64,000 nt of DNA from Trypanosoma brucei gambiense DAL972 (Eukaryota; Euglenozoa; Kinetoplastea; Trypanosomatida; Trypanosomatidae): contig NC_026735.1 of the NCBI RefSeq assembly GCF_000210295.1, positions 73,749-137,748 of the forward strand, read 5' to 3'. The notes under the pieces were generated by a model. That model was not told the DNA's origin, searched no databases, and saw only the letters and a list, made by a program, of their open reading frames with translations. Of the stretch, positions 1 through 9,683 are shown in pieces. Within the stretch, counting starts at the first letter, position 1. Each line of letters opens with the position of its first letter. Made by a program: the position numbers and the translations under genes.

Positions 1-905
1 TTTGTTGTTCCTTCGCGTTTCGTGACGTTGTGGCCCTTCCCCTTCCTTTATATCGATAGAAAGGCTGTACGTGAGTTATCGGTTTGAAAGCCGAACCGCA
101 TTTGACACAAGTGGTTGGCCGGCTGCTTTGGTGTCTTTTTTTTTGTTTTAAAGGTTTTCTGCAGTTGCCAAACCATAGGAAAATTTATCACATTCCATTT
201 CTGTAGTTCAAGGGGACAAGTAAGTTCTTTTATTAGTTTTATTCTTTTTTTTTTTTTTGCCTCGGCCGCGTTGATGGGCACAGTTTAGTTACTGTTGATG
301 GTGTGGCTGATGCTTTCCCCTCGGCACGTTGAACTGTCGTAGTTAATTATGTGTGGTGCTGCTAATATCCGTGCGGTTTGAATAAATCTTTAGTGCCCAT
401 CTGTAGTTGCGGTTCTTGACGCATGGCTCCAAGTTTAGTGATAAACACGCTCGCAAGCTCATATAAATATATGTAAATGTGTGTGTGTGTGTGTGTGTTT
501 GGGATGATGAATATATGGAGGGGGGCGTATAACAGGAGTTTTCGACACCCCGCAGGCAAGAGGAATGAATGCCGTGCGAAGGGAAGAGACCGGGCGGTTG
601 TTTAAGTATTGTGTCGGTGATTCCGAAAAGAGGGAGTTTACCGTAATGAGGAGTGAATGGGGCGAGGAAAATCATGTTTGAATAACTGAGTATGGCCGCT
701 TGTGTGGCACAGAAGGTCTCTCTATATCGGTTAACGGGATTAGGGTAGTGGGATGGTTGTTTGCCTGAGGGTTGCCCGCGGCGGAAGCTACGTTGGAGGA
801 ATGTGCTCTCGGGATGGTGTTAAAGGGGTGTTTGTATTTGTTGAGCGTAGTGTCCCGGTGAATGCTTTGACGCTGTGGGAAAGTGTGGCGCTAATAATAG
901 CGTTG
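1..905. other. no convincing gene; simple sequence
   Basis: I see no conserved coding pattern here. The stretch has homopolymer T runs (about 246-260) and a (GT)n tract at about 479-498. Short open frames on both strands contain low-complexity residues and look accidental. Confidence 0.5.
479..498. repeat. (GT)n microsatellite
   Basis: About ten GT units following a TATA-rich stretch. Confidence 0.95.
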
Positions 906-1476
906 CTAGTTTCTTTGAGGCATCGGCTTCCACTGAAGATGTGGTTCCAACAACACAACTTCCACTCCTCTGATCACGGTTCTCATCTTTCTCATGCTGT
1001 GTCTCGTTTGTTGTTGCAGTGCGAGTCGCATCGTCTGCAGTATCATCTGCTGAAACTCTCCGAGCGCCGCATCTGCATGTATTTCTGCGGCCTTTTCAGT
1101 TATCGGCACTTGGATGGCCTCTTCCCTTTCCTATGCCGTTTGCCGATATTTGCCGGCAGCGTGCAGGTCCTATTGCGGATAACGTAGGCGTCCTTTTCAT
1201 CAATTTAATCCCCAGCACCACCGCAGCGTCGAGTGCCCTGTCGTTTGCACCTACGAACTCCATTGGTTCATATGGCTTATCCCAAGTAGCAAATGTTACT
1301 TCCCAATTCACAACTTCGGGGTTGTCAAGTTTGTCGCAAACACTTCTCATCGCGTTCGATGCTGTTCTTGTCGCCTGCTCTTTGTCTTTAGCGGGTTGGG
1401 CTTGCGGCGCCTGAGAAACTTTCCGTATCACTCCATACCTGCCGGATGCCCTTTCTTTTGGTTCGCGAAACTGCAT
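906..1476 (-). pseudogene. possible decayed gene, unknown family
   Basis: Two minus-strand open segments (1476 to 1096 and 1109 to 906) have ordinary amino-acid composition. The first holds a motif WDKPYEPMEFVGANDRALDA. The second is helical and rich in Gln, Glu and Arg. They lie in different frames and a stop precedes the second, so if both belong to one gene it carries a frameshift. I do not recognise the family. The plus strand over the same bases also has an open frame (1019-1414), so the strand itself is uncertain. Confidence 0.25.
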
Positions 1477-2191
1477 CGTGTCACTGGCCGCAGTATTTCT
1501 AGACGTGTTACCCCCTGTTGTTGGGGTATTCGGTCCATACGTTTACTCCCCGGCCTTCAATAATTCTTCCTCAAGTATTGTTCCCGTGTGTTCAAACACC
1601 GCCTCTGTTATCCCTATTTTTGTTTGCTTTGTTTCGTCACGGCGGCTGTTGGTCGTTTTTCATTACGGGATTTAAGTCTCCCGCGGGAGCCCGTGAAAGG
1701 AGTGTTCCGACCATACCGAAAGTTTTATACATCTTTTTTCCCGAACATCTCTATATGGGTGAAGGAAGGTGTTGGAGGTCGGTTTTGGAAGTAGACTTAA
1801 ATTTTTCTTGCGAATGTAAGCTTCACAGATATGTCAACGGCAACTCCACAGACCATTTTGGATGCAGAACGGACAAAGGCCTTGACATAAAAGCTTTTGT
1901 ATAAAAGAGGGACAAACGCCATTTTCAATCGGAAATGGTTCGCCGCTCAGAAACTTCACGTCGCATGCAGACGGTATGTTAAAATTGTAAAATGGGGAGT
2001 TTAGAGTATTCGAAAATAAGAAAGTGAACTTCATTTACCTACGGAATTCATTGGTGTATTTCAATATGCCCCAAAGCGCTGCATTTTTTACGGTCTTTTG
2101 AAGAAGCCCGAGTGTTGTTTTGAAATAAATGAATGGTGCTTGAGGAAAATAAATCAGTTCTATTCCAAAAGTATGAAATGATACGGTACAA

Positions 2192-2431
2192 ATGGGTGAC
2201 AGGTGCTGGCGCATGCAAACTCAGTTGATAGGAATTAATGTTGAGAATTGTAGAATAAGGCAGGGGAATATTCAATTGAGAGAAGAGTTGGATCATGTGC
2301 ATTCGTATATAGATAGATTAGAAGAGATAAACGAATCATCAATACCTGAGATGAATCATTGGAAAACGATTGCCCATTTACAAACGGCACCGCACAATAA
2401 TACAGTTGGCTTCACAGAAGGAAGTATGTAA
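2192..2431 (+). CDS. small coiled-coil-like fragment, unknown
   Basis: A 79-codon open frame from ATG with a charged, heptad-like middle (ENCRIRQGNIQLREELDHVH). The flanking frames are closed and no family is recognised. It may be a relic of a larger gene, since nearby plus-strand frames at 1518-1904 also look mildly coding. I rate it as a candidate fragment only. Confidence 0.2.
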   Translation: MGDRCWRMQTQLIGINVENCRIRQGNIQLREELDHVHSYIDRLEEINESSIPEMNHWKTIAHLQTAPHNNTVGFTEGSM

Positions 2432-2959
2432 ATGGGAGGAAGGATATACAACCCGATGCTTTTTACCAACCGTATTTGAGAGAAAAAAAAAGTCCATTCT
2501 CCTGGTTAGTAGAGTTTGACGCTATAGCTGTGGAAAGTTAAATTATTATGGTTCTACATTTTATGCCAAGGAAAGGAAAATACTTCAGCAGCCGAAGTTG
2601 GGATTTGGCCACGGAAACAGTGAAACATGAGTGCCGAGAGAGTATTGGAATCCATACCGATGAATATAAAAATCCGAAACCCTCAAGTTCGTGGGTTACG
2701 GAATAGAAAGAGGGCAATTGGATGTGGTTTTAGATCCCATGAAAACAATAAATAAAGGAACGTACTCTAAATCTCTCCAGCCAGCAAAGACAGGTAAACG
2801 TCATGATCATTATAATAAAACCTCTGAGTCATGATCCGGTTACTGTGGCGTGGGCTTCAGAGACAAATCACATCGCAAAATGCATTTGGAATTTTTTTTT
2901 TTTTGGAATTTTCTTCGTGCCTTCGTGAGAGTTTCCCCCCACTGGCGCGGCCATCAGCC

Positions 2960-3059
2960 NNNNNNNNNNNNNNNNNNNNNNNNNNNNNNNNNNNNNNNNN
3001 NNNNNNNNNNNNNNNNNNNNNNNNNNNNNNNNNNNNNNNNNNNNNNNNNNNNNNNNNNN
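2960..3059. other. assembly gap (100 N)
   Basis: Exactly 100 N, the usual placeholder for a gap of unknown size. It separates a fragment resembling DNA at 27.5 kb (left) from the 3' end of a tandemly repeated membrane-protein gene (right). Confidence 0.99.
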
Positions 3060-3223
3060 GGCCCTTTATTATCGGGGTTCGGTTTAATACCCCGTTTTGG
3101 CGTAGGCATAAGGCTGTCGCTGGACGCATCCCTAATGGCCATTATGGAAATGCGTTTACCATTTTCCAGAGAGAACGACAGAACCAAAGTCAAATAGTCC
3201 CTTTACTTTACTCACTCATCTGA
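3060..3223 (+). pseudogene. 3' end of upstream tandem paralog (truncated by gap)
   Basis: From about 3167 onward this matches the C-terminal codons and 3' flank of the gene at 3865-6273: both share the tail motif RERQNQSQ followed by the same 3' UTR. Bases 3060-3166 do not match that gene and would encode a different tail (including RRHKAVAGRIPNGHYGNAF), so the upstream copy is a diverged paralog or recombinant. Two one-base deletions relative to the second copy move the stop into another frame. They lie in poorly resolved sequence beside the gap and could be sequencing errors. The 5' part of the gene is hidden in the gap. Confidence 0.6.
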
Positions 3224-3776
3224 CCGTGAGTGATAAGTTTCCCGTGTCTCTTTTATGTGCAAATGAATCTCCGCAATGCTTCACGGCATGATTTGTGGGA
3301 GTCTCACCCGAAAATGTTGCGACCTGTGAGTGGCCCCCGTATTCTGCGGTTTTCTGTTCAACGGGAGTGTAACTAATCCCCAACGTTGTGTGGTTTTATT
3401 TATTTTTTACATCTCTTTTTTAACCCTTCCGCTGCTTTCTGCAGAAGATGCACTCGGGACTCGTTTAGTTTGGTCTAACCACCTTTCTTTCTCTTTTTTA
3501 CTTTGTTCCCCTTTACTTACTTTCGTTTGATTGTATCGGCTACAGATGGTGACACCTCCTTCTCAATGTATTTAGCGGGAGTGCGGTGCTACCTTCTTTT
3601 TGATGATGACTGGTACTTACACACATGGTAGCTGGCCATAGGCTGGTTGTTAGGGTGTAATTTCCATGACGAGCGGCTATTGTTAAATTCACCTTCCTGT
3701 CCATTTTTTTTCTCATCAATTCACTCAACTGTTGGCTTTCTTTCCTTTTTGCAAAATCCGTTGTGTGTACAGACTC
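3167..3776 (+). repeat. tandem-array intergenic repeat, copy 1
   Basis: A stretch of about 610 bp holding the last codons, 3' UTR, spacer and pyrimidine tract. It is almost identical to 6205-6817, differing mainly by one-base indels in homopolymers. It defines a repeat period of about 3.04 kb, that is one gene plus spacer. The pyrimidine-rich part just before the gene at 3865 is the likely trans-splicing signal. Confidence 0.9.
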
Positions 3777-3864
3777 ACTCCCACACTTCTTATGTTCTTT
3801 CCCTTTTTCTTTCCTTATTTTCTTTTATTTTCCCTTGTTATCTTTTGGATTTTAAGTTATCGAA

Positions 3865-6273
3865 ATGAATATTCTGTGGCTTACTTGTATCGTTGTAGTT
3901 GCAACAAATGTTGCTTCTGGTCGTGCTGCTATAGTGGGATATGAGACTGAGATTGTGCGTGCAGGTGATGTTAGCAAAGGTTCGTACCATTGGGCAAAAT
4001 ACATCGAAGGAACCGGACCGAATACCCGTCGCATATCTTCCTTTCGTGATGGCATTGTACACCATGAGGAACTCGGCTTCATGTCACCATTTTTTAGCAG
4101 TGATAACATAAGTTGGCATGTTTCACCATTTGGATTCCTAACGTCTCTATCGTTTCCCCCGTGTTCATCATCTTGTGTGAGAACCACACTTCGCTCACTG
4201 CGTAAACAAAGTGAGCAACCCAAGAGCAGTGACCGTTTCTTGCCAATGATCGGAGTGTACGTTGCAGATTTTAGTCCTTTCACTAAAGTGTTTACTTTTA
4301 AAACGCGGTACCCAAACGGTGAACGCGCAGAGAGTGGGGGATGCCACATAGTGGAATATAGAAGTATGCTGATGCATGGTTGCAGCTCCAGCGAAAAGAG
4401 TAGACTGAAAGCACAGGTAGAGGTTTGCTCTGACGGATTGATAGTGATGCGTTACAGAGAGGTGCCGAAGTGTGGTCCTGTTTCTGTGGGCATTGCATTG
4501 TCTGCAAGAGAGCAAAACTTTACATTTATCGACTCAGACCTTGAGGATATTGCTGCCATACGTTACAGCCCCGTCCACGACAACTGCAGTAAGTTCAGTA
4601 CTAACCGAAGTTGCAATGATATGCACGGAAGGTGTAAGTGGCATGAGACTACGGACGAATGCGTGGATGAATCAGTCGCAAAAAGTAGATCTCCCCGCCG
4701 GACGCGCAGTGAATCAATACCAGCATCTAATGAATACTACGATCTAAAAGTCTCGCGCAGTTCCCGCAATGTAGAATATGACGACCTCCAGAAGCACTTC
4801 AAATTGCTTACAGTGGGAAAAGTTGTTGGACTTGACCTAGGGTTTAGTTTCCCATTCTTTGCTAGGGATCAGCCGAATCTCCGCACGAATAGGGTGTACA
4901 TACACTCATCTGGTGTAATTTCACTTTTTTCTGAGAAGCAAAACTGCAAGCCAGTCCGAAACATGTGCCCTAACGGAGATTACAGCTTTGCCATTATGCC
5001 GTTTGTCACACCGCAGACTTGGGCGAGTAGAACGTCGGTTGAATACAGTCCACTTGGAAAACGGGTAAAGGGGGATCCATTCTGTAATGATTCCCACTGT
5101 CTGGAGGGAATTGCCATTCGTGTATCAAGCCGGACGTACGACTTGTCCCTTCACAAATATCAACATATTGTATACCTTGACCAAAGTGGCGCCATCGAGT
5201 TTCGATACAGTGAAGGTATTGAAACCTTTTTAGTGTTGACTGGTAAGGAGTTTTCTGCTGTTCCGCCACCATACATTGGAATATCTCGGTCCGGTATAAA
5301 TGATAAAAACACCATTATTGTTCCTCCATCCCTTATAGGTGAGGACAAGCAGGTTCGTTTTGACACCTCACAGAGCTGCAGCCACTGTGGAGCCAATGGA
5401 CGATGCGTCTCTCCAACAGGGGAGTGTGAATGTTTTGAAGGGCATATTGGAAAGTTCTGTGGGGAGTGCTCTCCAGGCCATTACGGTCCGAGTTGTATTA
5501 AATGCCGGAAGTGCGAGAACGGAGGGACTTGTGACGACGGTAGAAAAGGATCTGGGGGGTGCAAATGCATGGGAATGTTCAGTGGAGAGAATTGCACCAC
5601 GAAGTGCGCCAATTCGTTTGACTGCAGTAATTGCAACCTCCATGGGGGGTACTGCGAATGTGGCACTTGCCATTGCTATGGAACGAATGGCTGGAGTGGA
5701 GAAAACTGCAGCGTTTTTCAAGACCCCTGCCAGCGACTGTCGTTTGGGGGTTGTAAGGTGTGCCTAAACGACACGGCCAACGAATGTGCCTTCTGCAGCG
5801 ATTGGATGTGTTATTCGAAGCGCTTGAAAGGGACAATGAATGAATACTATTGCCCCGGTAATATATTCGATGAGGACCCGTCACTTTGCTTACCCCTGCC
5901 GCAGCCGGATGCGCCAATGAAGGAAAACGGCATTGCTATACCTCTTGGTCTTTCATTGTGCGCTCTTTTTTTGGCCTGCGTTACGTTGATTCTACTCCGA
6001 TTTGTCCTTTTGACGAGGGGAATCGTTAACTTTCTTGATGTGGGTGCTGCGGGAGGTGCCCCAAGTCATGTTCCCGCACGCCGCGAGAGAGAAGTGGTAC
6101 AATTTACTTTCATACCGCGTGCAGCAGCGGAAGGAAAGAAGTATGTACTTGGGATTCCGCTGAAGCAGATACCATTGCAAAAACTATACAATTATCAGGA
6201 GGCTCAGAGAGAACGACAGAACCAAAGTCAAGATAGTCCCTTTACTTTTACTCACTCATCTGACCGTGAGTGA
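3865..6273 (+). CDS. type I membrane protein with PSI/NIDO-like and laminin-EGF-like modules
   Basis: 802 aa. Seen: an N-terminal signal peptide (residues 1-20, MNILWLTCIVVVATNVASG); a beta-rich ectodomain with two similar halves (the second at about 310-490 has GLDLGFSFPFFARD and a later stretch typical of the plexin-domain-containing TEM7/PLXDC fold); a first Cys-rich PSI-like block at about 240-270; tightly packed laminin-EGF-like repeats at about 505-620; a second PSI-like block at about 622-653; one transmembrane helix at about 690-716; and an 86-residue basic tail. Inference: a surface or endosomal adhesion/receptor-like protein facing outward. The ATG follows a long pyrimidine tract suited to trans-splicing. 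It sits in a tandem array with a truncated upstream copy and a repeated downstream flank. No enzyme motif is visible and ligand and partners are unknown. The architecture call rests on motif reading only. Confidence 0.85.
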   Translation: MNILWLTCIVVVATNVASGRAAIVGYETEIVRAGDVSKGSYHWAKYIEGTGPNTRRISSFRDGIVHHEELGFMSPFFSSDNISWHVSPFGFLTSLSFPPCSSSCVRTTLRSLRKQSEQPKSSDRFLPMIGVYVADFSPFTKVFTFKTRYPNGERAESGGCHIVEYRSMLMHGCSSSEKSRLKAQVEVCSDGLIVMRYREVPKCGPVSVGIALSAREQNFTFIDSDLEDIAAIRYSPVHDNCSKFSTNRSCNDMHGRCKWHETTDECVDESVAKSRSPRRTRSESIPASNEYYDLKVSRSSRNVEYDDLQKHFKLLTVGKVVGLDLGFSFPFFARDQPNLRTNRVYIHSSGVISLFSEKQNCKPVRNMCPNGDYSFAIMPFVTPQTWASRTSVEYSPLGKRVKGDPFCNDSHCLEGIAIRVSSRTYDLSLHKYQHIVYLDQSGAIEFRYSEGIETFLVLTGKEFSAVPPPYIGISRSGINDKNTIIVPPSLIGEDKQVRFDTSQSCSHCGANGRCVSPTGECECFEGHIGKFCGECSPGHYGPSCIKCRKCENGGTCDDGRKGSGGCKCMGMFSGENCTTKCANSFDCSNCNLHGGYCECGTCHCYGTNGWSGENCSVFQDPCQRLSFGGCKVCLNDTANECAFCSDWMCYSKRLKGTMNEYYCPGNIFDEDPSLCLPLPQPDAPMKENGIAIPLGLSLCALFLACVTLILLRFVLLTRGIVNFLDVGAAGGAPSHVPARREREVVQFTFIPRAAAEGKKYVLGIPLKQIPLQKLYNYQEAQRERQNQSQDSPFTFTHSSDRE

Positions 6274-6817
6274 TAAAGTTTCCCGTGTCTCTTTTATTGT
6301 GCAATGAATCCTCGCAATGCTTCACGGCATGATTTGTGGGAGTCTCACCCGAAATGTTGCGACCTGTGAGTGGCCCCCGTAATCTGCGGTTTTCTGTTCA
6401 ACGGGAGTGTAACTAATCCCAACGTTGTGTGGTTTTATTTATTTTTTACATCTCTTTTTAACCCTCCGCTGCTTTCTGCAGAAGATGCACTCGGGACTCG
6501 TTTAGTTTGGTCTAACCACCTTTCTTTCTCTTTTTTACTTTGTTCCCCTTTACTTACTTTCGTTTGATTGTATCGGCTACAGATGGTGACACCTCCTCTC
6601 AATGTATTTAGCGGGAGTGCGGTGCTACCTTCTTTTTTATGATGACTGGGACTTTACACACATGGTAACTGGCCCTAAGCTGGTTTGTTAGGTTGGAATT
6701 TCCATGGACGAGCGGCTATTGGTAAATTCCCCTTTCCTGCCATTTTTTTTCCCATCAATTCCCTCAACTGGTGGCTTTTTTTTCCTTTTTCCAAAATCCC
6801 GTTGGTTGTAAAGACTC
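6205..6817 (+). repeat. tandem-array intergenic repeat, copy 2, ends at gap
   Basis: Second copy of the 3'-end/spacer unit seen at 3167-3776. It breaks off at the gap exactly where another gene copy would be about to begin (the equivalent copy-1 position is about 3776, 90 bp before an ATG). Homopolymer indels rise toward the gap, suggesting single-read low-quality sequence. Confidence 0.9.
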
Positions 6818-6917
6818 NNNNNNNNNNNNNNNNNNNNNNNNNNNNNNNNNNNNNNNNNNNNNNNNNNNNNNNNNNNNNNNNNNNNNNNNNNNNNNNNNNN
6901 NNNNNNNNNNNNNNNNN
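6818..6917. other. assembly gap (100 N)
   Basis: A 100-N placeholder. The left flank is the tandem-gene spacer. The right flank is the C2H2 region of an ingi element, whose 3' end therefore lies in the gap or is missing. Confidence 0.99.
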
Positions 6918-8242
6918 TTTGAATTTCTTGTGTTTGACAGGGAAGAACGTGTACCGAAGCTCGCCTCGCACAGGTCACATTGAAACGGCAGCTTCCGTGT
7001 ATCCTGAGAGGCTGGCGCTGCTGGGACGCTACCATCTCCTTGCAATGAGTCCTCGTTCTCTCGCCCGCTTTTCACGCGGCAACTACCGCTGCCTATGCCA
7101 TGTATTGTTCTAAGGTGGTGTAATAGTCGGCCTGGCACTGCAAATTTGGAGGCACAGATGGTACAATGAAGCACCTGCGGTCTCATATGGACTCGTGTGC
7201 TCGATGGTAGAGGAACGATCGCCACCACTGGAGGGGGCTCCCGGGGGATGTCCACTGCGGGTGTTGCATCGCCGTATTTGATTCTCGGGAGGGCATCAGC
7301 TCGCACAAAGCCATGTTTGTTTACCATATGCGTTACAGCACTCGAGCGGCATTGGTATGTGGCATCACATTCCGTACATTTGGTCGGTTCGGAGGTTCTC
7401 TGAAGGGTGCGTGTCGCAACAGGTGGGGCTGTTTGTATTCGTATTGTTGGCCATATCGCTACATGTTGCGGGTTATACCATCGGCACTGTGGAGGCACAC
7501 TCGGGTTGATCTTTCGAAACATCCATCCATAGTGTCTTGAAGACCCAACCCGAGAGCGTGCCAGTGCCGTTTCTTCTTCCCTCGTCAGTTCTTCCTTATG
7601 TTTTGTTGGAAAGTGGTTGCCCGTGATACCAAACCTATGAGTGTTCTCATGGACTTCTTCCGACCTAAGCATTTGCTTCGCATAAGCAATGATGTCGGGG
7701 ATCCATGTGTCTCGCAACTGTGGTAAATCTGCGGCCTTTTTGGCCATTTTGTCGCAAACCTCATTCCGTTTCACGCCACAATGGCCAAACACAAATTGCA
7801 GTCGGATACGTATCTTTCTTCTCTGAACTTGAAGCAGAAGCCTCCATAGTCGTCTTAGAATTGGGTCCGTTACGGCTAGGGGGCCTGTCTGCAGTGCTGT
7901 TAACATTGACAGCGAGTCAGTGAAGATGGACAACCTGCTCGGTGTGCTTCTGTATGCCGGAAGCCATTTCAGCAGCCGTTGCAGTCCTATCTCTAATGCT
8001 ACGCATTCCGCTCTGTAACTGCATGAGAGTTCCCCTGCTCCGGTCTTGGGTGCACAAATCAGCGTGTTGTTTCTATAGAGCAGGGCAGCTGCTCCGGACT
8101 TCTCACCGAGGGACACGGATCCATCAGTCCACAATTCGTAGTGCACTAGTCGCGGTGGCTCCTTCCCCCTCCGTGCAAAATGCCGTGCAATCCACTTTTC
8201 GGAAGCCTCCCTTTTGACATCGTCAGGGTCATCAGCGCACAC
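6918..8242 (-). pseudogene. ingi RNase H and C2H2 zinc-finger segment
   Basis: C-terminal part of the ingi polyprotein, open until the gap. RNase H motifs are visible: YELWTDGSVS with the first catalytic Asp, the IFTDSLSML block, and FGHCGVKRNEVCDKMAKKA. Three C2H2-type fingers follow (starting CTEC, CTIC and CDLC), the last losing its first His to a short change before the gap. Such fingers bind nucleic acid in ingi/L1Tc relatives. The open frame formally continues across the gap into tandem-gene spacer, which is an artefact. Confidence 0.88.
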
Positions 8243-8290
8243 AGGCTTTATCTGCGTGTGAAATAGCGGTCGGCAGCTGTGGCGGAGCGT

Positions 8291-9683
8291 CTATGTCCCT
8301 AGTGGGTGCTCGCGTGGCTCAATGCGGAGGTGGGGGTAGGACCGCATGATGCGGGAATGTAGGGCTCTGACTAGATGTTTGCTGTGGTATACTTCCTCAG
8401 CACTGCGGCGCAAACATCCGCCTCGTGACTCACACATCAGTATAAATTTCATACTGCGCACAAGAGTGGTCGTCTTGAGTGGAAGGAGGTTTGCTTCCAG
8501 CAGAGAGTTCTCTTTGCGCGTCCCATGCGGTATGCCAGCTATGATTCGACTGGCTTTGTGTTGTGCTGATGCAAGGAGGTCGCGACTTCGTTCCGAAGCG
8601 TCACAGTACCATACCTCAATGCCATACATGGTGTGTGCCTGTACGAGTGCTAGATAAAAAGCTCTCAGTACTTGTCGTCTTGGCCCCCATGTAGGAGCTG
8701 AGATGGCTGTTATCTGCAGTAGTCTGAAGTCCATCTTGCGTCTCGTTTCGGCCGCATGTGTTGCCATCCCTTGCAGACACTGGAATGTTACTCCTAGAAG
8801 CTTCGGTGTCCTGTCAGCTCCTATTCTTTCGCCGTCCAGTTGTAATGTAAGGGGGTGGCGCTCTATACACCCGAAGAGTGTGCACTTTGTTTTCGCTACA
8901 ATTGATAGACATGAAGTACTCTTTTGACCACTGTAACACCACGTTTAGACCGCATTGCAGCGTGTGGTTGATGACATCCCTCTCTATGTGTCTCGCAAGC
9001 ACCGTCAGATCGTCTGCAAAGAATCCGTGCTGCAGTAACAGCACTTCTGCAAGGCGTTGGCTCAACGAGTTCATGAGAAAAATGAACATGATTGGGCCAA
9101 GGACAGTTCCTTGTGGCACTCCTCGCTCAAATGTTCTGCTTCTGGAAAGCTTCTCCTTGAATCTCACTCTGCCAGTTTGTTTACTCAGAAATGATACGCA
9201 CCACTTCACAATGTGGGGTGATACCTTCATTCTGTGCATTTCCCTCGCAATTTTGTCGTGGTCTACTGTATCGAATGCCTTCTCGTAGTCGACGAATACA
9301 GCACCCGTACGATATTGGTGCGTAGGGCGGCAGAGGGCAGCGCGGACGTGCAGGAGTTGTTCGAGCGTTGAGCATCCGGGGCGAAAGCCTGATCGCTGCG
9401 GCGTCAGCTGGGACTCAACAGTGTCTCTAAGTCTCGCGGCAATTATGCGCTCCATGACTTTACAGAGACAGCTCGTGAGTGTCACAGGCCTGTAAGATTC
9501 GAGGTCCTCCGCCTTTTTTCCGGCCTTCAGGATGGGGATGATAACACCAGTCTTCCATGCAGGCGGCACGACTCCCGTTCGTAGGCTCTCATTGCATAGC
9601 CTCAGAACAACATTCAGCGCTGTTCTACCGAGATGTTTGTAGTGCCTCGTTGTATAAGCAATCAGGTCCGGCTGCGGATCCAC
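8291..9683 (-). pseudogene. ingi reverse-transcriptase segment
   Basis: Two open segments (9683-8814 and 8767-8291) in different frames carry the RT fingers, palm and thumb/connection. Key motifs are YRPVTLTSCLCKVMERII, FVDYEKAFDTVDHDK, GVPQGTVLGPIMFIFLMNSL and GFFADDLTVLA with the catalytic FADD. The palm residues are intact but a frameshift lies between 8814 and 8767 and a stop at about 8290. The protein would copy element RNA at a nicked target if restored in another copy; this copy is dead. Confidence 0.9.

Noticed and set aside
6764..6917. Continuation of the ingi reading frame across the gap
   Set aside because: Bases left of the gap are the tandem-gene spacer, duplicated at 3167-3776, so the open frame across N is accidental.
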